NCBI RefSeq assembly: GCF_001187535.1
Contig: NZ_LFIO01000045.1
Coordinates: forward strand, 1 to 40,938
DNA length: 40,938 nt
DNA from: Rhizobium ecuadorense
GTDB lineage: Bacteria > Pseudomonadota > Alphaproteobacteria > Rhizobiales > Rhizobiaceae
Direction: 5' to 3'
Positions 40,859 through 40,938 of this stretch are shown here, piece by piece. How positions within the stretch are numbered: the stretch's first letter is position 1; every line of letters starts with the position of its first letter. Under the pieces are notes generated by a model, which worked only from the letters and a program-made list of their open reading frames with translations, did not search any database and was not told the origin of the DNA. The position numbers were made by a program, and so were the translations under genes.

Positions 40859-40938
40859 CGGCTCTCCTGGGAGCAAAGCGGGCGCTAGAGCAGATCCTGT
40901 TCAATCCGGGTCATATCCGGCAGCCCTGAAGTAGTTTC

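Noticed and set aside
1..40938. CRISPR arrays, tRNA or rRNA genes, phage or plasmid replication genes
   Set aside because: No regularly spaced direct repeats, no tRNA-like cloverleaf with TTCGA-type arm, and no replication or phage proteins were recognised on reading both strands.

Overview
The window looks like a GC-rich alphaproteobacterial replicon of the Rhizobium leguminosarum/etli type. The grounds are a double-palindrome intergenic repeat of the rhizobial RIME kind (7491-7603), a proline-betaine (stachydrine)-type catabolic cluster, phenylpropanoid catabolic clusters and the general codon and GC style. No species call is made. All functions are read from protein motifs recalled from family knowledge; no database search was run.

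Left part (1-7603): a divergent betaine island. Leftward run an N-methylproline-demethylase-like flavoprotein (StcD type), a DMSP-lyase-like cupin and the first codons of EtfB. Rightward run a TetR-type regulator, a pyrroline-5-carboxylate reductase homologue and a complete glycine/proline betaine ABC importer (binding protein, permease, ATPase). The 146-bp divergent intergenic region carries two ATGTACAT palindromes 52 bp apart in longer inverted arms, a good operator candidate. Together the genes suggest import of a methylated proline or related betaine, demethylation with electrons passed to ETF, and local regulation. Next comes about 1.2 kb without a convincing gene but with perfect inverted repeats and three copies of TTGCGCAA (7604-8804).

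Middle (8805-22006): an AraC regulator; a YdeP-type molybdopterin oxidoreductase translationally coupled to a small helix-turn-helix-like protein; a membrane PAS-GGDEF diguanylate cyclase; and a leftward operon for hydroxycinnamate (p-coumarate/ferulate) degradation (acyl-CoA synthetase, hydratase/lyase, zinc alcohol dehydrogenase, aryl aldehyde dehydrogenase) facing a divergent MarR regulator across a GTATG-N5-CATAC operator. A class III nucleotide cyclase with a zinc ribbon follows.

Accessory stretch (22098-30224): single genes and pairs with little shared logic: an ArsR-SRPBCC pair, a small P-loop protein, an exported protein, an alpha/beta hydrolase with a divergent LysR regulator, a sulfite-oxidase-like enzyme with no signal peptide, a DUF938 methyltransferase, a lower-GC unknown protein, and a frameshifted IS1182-type transposase remnant. 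This has the look of a recombination-prone region.

Right part (30225-39920): an AraC regulator diverges from a run of seven genes: aldehyde dehydrogenase, branched-chain-type ABC importer (Tat-like binding protein, two ATPases, two permeases), a coniferyl-alcohol-dehydrogenase (CalA)-like SDR, and a second, paralogous aldehyde dehydrogenase, closed by a strong hairpin. It reads as uptake and stepwise oxidation of an aromatic alcohol such as a monolignol. With the hydroxycinnamate operon about 10 kb away, the window carries two separately regulated, complementary modules for plant phenylpropanoids. The right edge holds a HAMP-only protein and a 37-residue small ORF with a good ribosome binding site.
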